From Alphaproteobacteria bacterium (GTDB taxonomy: Bacteria; Pseudomonadota; Alphaproteobacteria; Rs-D84): a DNA stretch of 58,212 nt. The translations under genes and the position numbers were made by a program. Every line of letters begins with the position of its first letter. Position 1 is the first letter of the stretch. Location of the stretch: positions 1-58,212 of the forward strand of contig SUUL01000007.1 of the NCBI GenBank assembly GCA_015062545.1. The letters are read 5' to 3'. The notes beneath the pieces are model-generated. The model saw nothing but the letters and a program-made list of their open reading frames with translations. It was not told the origin of the DNA and did no database searches. Shown here piece after piece: positions 53,626 through 58,212 of this stretch.

Positions 53626-54144
53626 TTAGTTCATTTGTGGTGCAGGTACTGGTTCCACTGTTTTGCCATGACGTGGGCCACGTGGTTTACGGCCTGCAGG
53701 TCTTTCTGATTTTTTGAATTGCTTGAATTCTTCCATGCTGATGCAACCATCTGCATTTGTATCAATTTTTGGTGCCATTTCTGCCAATTTTGGGCATTTT
53801 ACGACCAAGCAACCATTTTCAAATTCTGGTTTTGGCATCATATTACCGCGTTTGCAGGTGTACATCTGTGCCGCGGCAAATCCCAACGCAAAAACAATCA
53901 CCAACAAGATGAATTTCTTGAAGAAACCGCACTTTTTGCATTTACATGCACCACCGCATTTGCAATCGTGACCGCAACCACAACCGCATGTGTGTGATTC
54001 CACCACTGGTTCTGCAACTGCAACAGGTGCGACTTTTTGCACAGCGACTTTTTTCACAGGTGCTTTTTTCACTGCAGGTTTAGCTGCGACTTTTTTTGCA
54101 ACAGTTTTTTTAGCTGTTGTCTTTTTAGTTGTTTTTTCTGGCAT
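53626..54144 (-). CDS. Lys/Ala tail + Cys cluster + membrane helix + EF-hand protein
   Basis: The 172-residue protein has four parts. Residues 1-38 are a histone-H1-like Lys/Ala/Thr/Val tail (KKTTAKKTVAKKVAAK). Residues 52-72 form a dense Cys cluster (CGCGCGHDCKCGG then ACKCKKCG). Residues 76-92 are one membrane helix (FILLVIVFALGFAAAQ). The rest holds an EF-hand loop with DTNADGCISMEEF (about 127-139) and a basic Pro/Arg end. If the tail is cytosolic, it could bind DNA or polyanions while the EF-hand is outside. The AAGGAAGGG ribosome-binding site supports the start. No known family has this order. Confidence 0.78.
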   Translation of the reverse strand: MPEKTTKKTTAKKTVAKKVAAKPAVKKAPVKKVAVQKVAPVAVAEPVVESHTCGCGCGHDCKCGGACKCKKCGFFKKFILLVIVFALGFAAAQMYTCKRGNMMPKPEFENGCLVVKCPKLAEMAPKIDTNADGCISMEEFKQFKKSERPAGRKPRGPRHGKTVEPVPAPQMN

Positions 54145-54308
54145 GTATCCCTTCCTTTTTTGAATTACACCTTGATTGTATTAGATAAAAAAATAGTTGT
54201 AAAGAAAATTTTTTTGCCCCCCTTATTCATCCCCCAGATTACGGTTGAAATCCATAAATTCCTTTGCTATGCTGTGCCCCGAAGAGAAACAACGAAAAAG
54301 GATTTCAA

Positions 54309-55568
54309 ATGTATATACTTGCACTGAATTGTGGTTCTTCATCATTGAAGTATCAGGTATTTGACGCAGACACAAAAAAAGTTGTTGTCAGTGGTAATGT
54401 TGAAAAGATTGGTTTGCCAGATTCTTTTATAACCCAGAAATATCCAGACGGTAAAAAAGAGCGCAAAGATACATCTATGCAAAATCATGACGAAGCATTA
54501 AACGTGGTTTTGTTCATGTTGCGTGGTGCGTCCATTGATTTGAATGAAATCAAGGGGGTTGGTCACCGTGTTGTTATGGGTGGCGACAAATTTGCATCAT
54601 CTGTTGAAATCACAGACGAAGTTATCAACACAATTAATAAATTGTCACCATTGGCACCATTACACAACCCACCTGCATTGCGCGGTATTATGACAGCAAA
54701 GCAGTTGTTGCCAAATGCAAAACAGGTTGCGGTATTTGATACTGCGTTCCATCAGACAATGCCTGACTATTCATATCGTTATGCTGTTCCACATGCATGG
54801 TACAAAGAATTGGGTGTTCGCAAATATGGTTTCCATGGCACCAGCCACCTGTACGTTTCAAAACGTGCGGCAGAAATGTTGGGCAAAGACCCAAAAGATT
54901 GTAATTTAATTACATTGCACATTGGTTCTGGGGCATCTGCAACTGCAATTCGCAACGGTATTTCTGTTGATACATCTTTGGGTATGACCCCATTGGCGGG
55001 CTTGACCATGGGTACACGTCCAGGTGATTTGGACCCAGGTGTTGTTCTGTATGTAATGGAACAGTTGAAATTGTCACCTGCCCAGATGCAAACACACCTC
55101 AGCAAGGATTCCGGATTAAAGGGTCTGACAGAATGTTTTGCGGACCGTCGTGACGTAGAAGAAAACAAAGACACAAATGACAAATGTCGTTTGGCGATTG
55201 AGATGGAAGTGCACAATGTCAAGAAATACATTGGTGCATTCATGGCAGCATTGGGTCGTGTTGATGCGGTTGTCTTTACTGCGGGCGTTGGTGAAAATGA
55301 CGAATACCTGCGTGAAAAGTTCTGCACAGGTTTGGAAAACTTGGGTATCAAGTTGGATGTTAAAAAGAATGCAGAAACATTGGCACGCAAGGGCTGTGGT
55401 GAAACAGTTATCAGCACCCCTGACAGTCCGGTCAAGGTATTCATGATTCCGACAAACGAAGAATTGGTAATCGTAGAAGACACCTTGGCGATTATGAATG
55501 GCAAATATAATCCAAATCACTTGTTGATGAATTACAGTTTTGCCAAACAAAATCAAAAACAGAAATAA
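54309..55568 (+). CDS. ackA: Acetate kinase
   Basis: The 419-residue protein starts at ATG 54309 after AAGGA; a longer ORF upstream lacks support. Family motifs are ALNCGSSSLKYQVF at 5-18, GHRVVMGG near 90, KYGFHGTSHLYVS near 175, HIGSGASATAIRNG, TRPGDLDPG and FTAGVGEND. It converts acetyl phosphate and ADP to acetate and ATP, giving ATP in fermentation. No pta is adjacent, so acetyl phosphate must come from elsewhere in the genome. A terminator follows. Confidence 0.96.
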   Translation: MYILALNCGSSSLKYQVFDADTKKVVVSGNVEKIGLPDSFITQKYPDGKKERKDTSMQNHDEALNVVLFMLRGASIDLNEIKGVGHRVVMGGDKFASSVEITDEVINTINKLSPLAPLHNPPALRGIMTAKQLLPNAKQVAVFDTAFHQTMPDYSYRYAVPHAWYKELGVRKYGFHGTSHLYVSKRAAEMLGKDPKDCNLITLHIGSGASATAIRNGISVDTSLGMTPLAGLTMGTRPGDLDPGVVLYVMEQLKLSPAQMQTHLSKDSGLKGLTECFADRRDVEENKDTNDKCRLAIEMEVHNVKKYIGAFMAALGRVDAVVFTAGVGENDEYLREKFCTGLENLGIKLDVKKNAETLARKGCGETVISTPDSPVKVFMIPTNEELVIVEDTLAIMNGKYNPNHLLMNYSFAKQNQKQK

Positions 55569-55597
55569 AAATTCCCCCGTTTGGGGGATTTTTTATT
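55566..55597. terminator. Bidirectional terminator
   Basis: TTCCCCC-GTTT-GGGGGAT with flanking A and T; between ackA and the convergent Cys-rich gene. Confidence 0.8.
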
Positions 55598-55632
55598 ATC
55601 ATACATTTGTCACCAAGTTCATTATTGCTATT

Positions 55633-58212
55633 TTAGTTTTCCGGAATACACGTAAGAGAAACCAGCTCCGTATGGGTATTAAAAAGTTTATACCCATCGG
55701 GACAACGACATTGTTTGGTTGTTTCATCGCGTCCCAAATCCGAACATTTATACCATTGTACATGACCGGTATCCTTTTGAGTATTTTGCGCATTAAGGGC
55801 GGCATCTAAGTATACCTGAAGTGTGCTTCCCAGTTCGTTTGCTTTTGTTCCCCAAAATTGATCGATATTCGTCATAAATACTCGCAGCATTACAATATTT
55901 TCGAAATTTTGTTCGCTTATATATCGATATCTGTTTTCATTATCAGCTGTGATTAACGAGCCTGAACATGTTAAACTGGTCAATGTACACACATCGTTAG
56001 TATTAACATATGTAACAGACCCTGGGGTATTTCTGTCGCTTGCTGTATTAAAATAACATAAATCATTGGTTCCTGTGGCCTTGTCCAACAATGGATCATC
56101 TTTGGAATTTCTCAGTTCTCCACCATTATGTTTGCATCGACTGACAAAGTCTTTATCTGCGTTCAGTACATAATAAAAATATGTTTCGCCATCCTGTGTC
56201 ACGGTGCATTTTTGTTCGTTTGCATCATATTGTCCATAAAGCTGATTTTCACATTCTTGTTCTGCATAAGTTGTATCATTGATGTTATTCATGATTTCCA
56301 TAACGTATGACAAATCAAAACACGCACTCAGAGTGTTTTGGATGCTACCGTATGCAGCAATTGGCACCATATCTGTCGGGCAAATACATGTTGTGTCATT
56401 ACCAAATGTCATCATATCCAGCGATACAGGTTCTCCATATTGATTGATAACACTTGTTTTACAACCGCATTGCCCAATTTTTGGATCGTAAAAGCTAGAC
56501 GTGCTGCGCGAAGACTGGTTGAAAGTATAACATTGTCGCATGATATCTTTGGTTGTGGCTGTGTTGTTATATGAATTACCTGTCATGGGTACTTCTATAC
56601 CGGTGAGCGCGATTGTGTTGGTAAAGGTTTGTGCATATATTTTATCAGCAACATTAGCATTGTCTTTATTGTCTGTATTGTTATGATACTCTAACACATC
56701 GTAACATACATTTCGGTCTGGAACATCAACATGATATTTGTCATCGCCATCGCCACATTCCCAAACCCTGATAAAGGGATAATTTGCGTATTCGGGCTGA
56801 TATGTCTCTTGACAACGGTTTGAGTCTTCATCGGTATATTCGTGATAATCATTTTTGGCATACTGATTCACGCCACATGCGCAATACGCTTCTGCATTTT
56901 TGAATTGATTTTGTATATATCCATACACATCCCCGCTCGACGAATATATTGTATATTCAGATGTCTCACAATAAGCCTTGGAGTAATCTGTTGCATCGCA
57001 TCCACCGGAATTATTCTTAAAGTACCCATTATTTTCATCGCATGCAAAATCCGTTAAACCTGATTTATCACAGATGCTGTTTTCCGGACATGGAATACAC
57101 GATGTCTGTCTTGTGTTGGGTTGATACGTTCCGCTTTCGCATAGTGTTCTTCCGTTAACAGTGGATTGTCCTTTTGTCGCGGTTGTCGTTTTATCACAAT
57201 AGTAACCTGCAGGACAGTCTTGGCAGTCTTTGGTCGCAGGTTCATAATATGTTCCTTCATAACAAGTTACTGTGTCATATTGCGTACAACCAACATTCAA
57301 ACCGTTTTCAGTTATTACATCCCCATAACAAGGTTTGCAAGATGAAGCGCCTTCAGCTGAATACTGGTTCGAAGTGCATTTTGTCATCCCATTATTAACC
57401 GCACCACTGCACGCATAACCGGCAGGACATAACGTGCAATTACCATTATCCAAATAATACCCAGACTTGCATCCACCTGTACCTGTTGACGGGGTGTCAT
57501 TTGTACCCGGTGTCAGGTTTTCTTTTACGCATGTCAGTTTGTCTTCGCTCTGTGTATAACCTGATTCTGTGCATGAACATGTAGTGCCATCCCACGTACC
57601 ATGGCTGTCCGTACATAATTGTTGTTTATTTATGCATATTATCTTATCTGTCGATTGCGCTAAATCACTTTCGGTGCATGTACATTCTGCTTTTTCTTCG
57701 TCCCACTCGCCGCCCGAATTTTCGCACGCAATAAGACGTTTATCCATTATCTTTGCAACCCATGATTTCTGATCTACCGTTTCCCCCAATGCAGACATAC
57801 AGGTCGTTATCACAGATGCGCATGATTTTACCGCGCTGTCGCTGATGTTGTCGTTTGTGCTGTAACGATTATTTTCATTCACACATTCAATCACGTCTGA
57901 TATACATTCACTGCGGAACTCTGCAATTACTTCGTCATGACGTTTCTTTATCTGGGGAATGACACGTGTCAGGTATTCATCAATAACACGATTGGTTTCG
58001 GTGAACACGCCATCCACGTACGTATAGTCCTGACACAGATTCATCGGTTCCGCACATGGACCAAACGCCTTGCCATCACGCGGATCATCCAACATTTTGT
58101 CCGTTAGTAATTTTTTTGTCTCGTCCGTCTTAAACTCGCCAATTTCACTGCCCAATACAACTTCGCCAGCAACAATGTATTTACCTTCGTAATCCAGGCA
58201 GTATTCATAATC
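55633..58212 (-). CDS. Large Cys-rich surface protein, 5' end beyond the window
   Basis: The frame is open to the right edge (859 codons plus stop visible); the TTG that could be read as a start is internal. The chain is rich in Cys, Asn, Thr and Tyr. Two adjacent units near the visible N-terminus repeat as GGEWDEEKAECTCTESDLAQS and HGTWDGTTCSCTESGYTQS-like. A series of CPAGYACSG, CPAGYYCDK and CIPCPENSICD units follows, similar to GCC2/GCC3 or EGF-like modules of eukaryotic surface proteins. Later parts have paired Cys in other arrangements, and the end is CRCPDGYKLFNT. It is most likely an exported adhesin or structural protein. Export signals would be in the missing part. Confidence 0.82.
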   Translation of the reverse strand, partial: DYEYCLDYEGKYIVAGEVVLGSEIGEFKTDETKKLLTDKMLDDPRDGKAFGPCAEPMNLCQDYTYVDGVFTETNRVIDEYLTRVIPQIKKRHDEVIAEFRSECISDVIECVNENNRYSTNDNISDSAVKSCASVITTCMSALGETVDQKSWVAKIMDKRLIACENSGGEWDEEKAECTCTESDLAQSTDKIICINKQQLCTDSHGTWDGTTCSCTESGYTQSEDKLTCVKENLTPGTNDTPSTGTGGCKSGYYLDNGNCTLCPAGYACSGAVNNGMTKCTSNQYSAEGASSCKPCYGDVITENGLNVGCTQYDTVTCYEGTYYEPATKDCQDCPAGYYCDKTTTATKGQSTVNGRTLCESGTYQPNTRQTSCIPCPENSICDKSGLTDFACDENNGYFKNNSGGCDATDYSKAYCETSEYTIYSSSGDVYGYIQNQFKNAEAYCACGVNQYAKNDYHEYTDEDSNRCQETYQPEYANYPFIRVWECGDGDDKYHVDVPDRNVCYDVLEYHNNTDNKDNANVADKIYAQTFTNTIALTGIEVPMTGNSYNNTATTKDIMRQCYTFNQSSRSTSSFYDPKIGQCGCKTSVINQYGEPVSLDMMTFGNDTTCICPTDMVPIAAYGSIQNTLSACFDLSYVMEIMNNINDTTYAEQECENQLYGQYDANEQKCTVTQDGETYFYYVLNADKDFVSRCKHNGGELRNSKDDPLLDKATGTNDLCYFNTASDRNTPGSVTYVNTNDVCTLTSLTCSGSLITADNENRYRYISEQNFENIVMLRVFMTNIDQFWGTKANELGSTLQVYLDAALNAQNTQKDTGHVQWYKCSDLGRDETTKQCRCPDGYKLFNTHTELVSLTCIPEN

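Noticed and set aside
54779-55504. 241-residue ORF opposite ackA
   Set aside because: A shadow of the conserved acetate kinase frame.

Overview
This 58.2 kb window looks like a chromosomal segment of a small, low-to-mid G+C, host-associated alphaproteobacterium. The alphaproteobacterial signs are the LpxI-type UDP-diacylglucosamine hydrolase, the lptE-holA gene order, a ZapA with a small coiled-coil partner, LptM-like and LptE lipoproteins and many outer-membrane beta-barrels. The anaerobic signs are a class III ribonucleotide reductase with its activase, acetate kinase, a 2[4Fe-4S] ferredoxin and a U32 protein of the tRNA-hydroxylation type. My best guess is an uncultured gut lineage of the RF32 type; this is an inference from gene content, not from a phylogenetic marker. 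No IS element, prophage, CRISPR array or rRNA was seen.

Layout. 1-4.4 kb: a minus-strand operon of an ABC exporter and three peptidase-like proteins without signal peptides (S41, HExxH and subtilisin-like S8, the last cut by the window edge). 4.5-9 kb: tRNA-Thr, small unknown genes including two tandem-duplicated families, and the U32 protein. 9-14.8 kb: outer-membrane proteins, a glycine-zipper protein and an exported-looking NagZ. 14.8-18.2 kb: nrdD, a separately encoded glycyl-radical domain and nrdG, preceded by NrdR boxes and facing an acyl-CoA-ligase-like gene. 18.2-29.8 kb: ferredoxin, Bax-inhibitor-like protein, Lgt, PBP1A, an outer-membrane protein, ligA broken by a frameshift, DUF378, a dimeric-type glycyl-tRNA synthetase, L27 and L21. 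30-34.5 kb: a 1367-residue unknown protein, then L33. 34.6-37.7 kb: tRNA-Leu, parC, zapA. 37.7-40.4 kb: three unknown envelope genes, one with a muramidase-like domain. 40.4-43.3 kb: lptE-holA-map-radC. 43.4-48.8 kb: an accessory region with a Cys-rich protein, a rod-shaped structured RNA that resembles 6S RNA, tRNA-Asp, a META lipoprotein, tRNA-Glu with repeated copies of its 3' end, and AT-rich genes (bPH2, transglutaminase-like, HExxH). 48.9-58.2 kb: an MFS transporter, an LptM-like lipoprotein, lpxI, two barrels, an RlmD/TrmA-like methyltransferase, a Lys/Ala + Cys-cluster + EF-hand protein, ackA, and a large Cys-rich surface protein running off the right edge.

How it fits together. Cell-envelope functions dominate: LPS (lpxI, lptE, LptM-like), lipoproteins (lgt), peptidoglycan (PBP1A, NagZ, muramidase-like), five beta-barrels and large surface proteins. 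Deoxynucleotide supply is anaerobic and apparently under NrdR. Most promoters I could read carry an extended -10 (TGnTATAAT), and two genes look leaderless.

The strongest unusual signals are the split class III reductase, the rod-shaped RNA at 44.9-45.1 kb, the att-like repeats at tRNA-Glu, the interrupted ligA and several novel domain architectures. All calls are by eye, with no database search.
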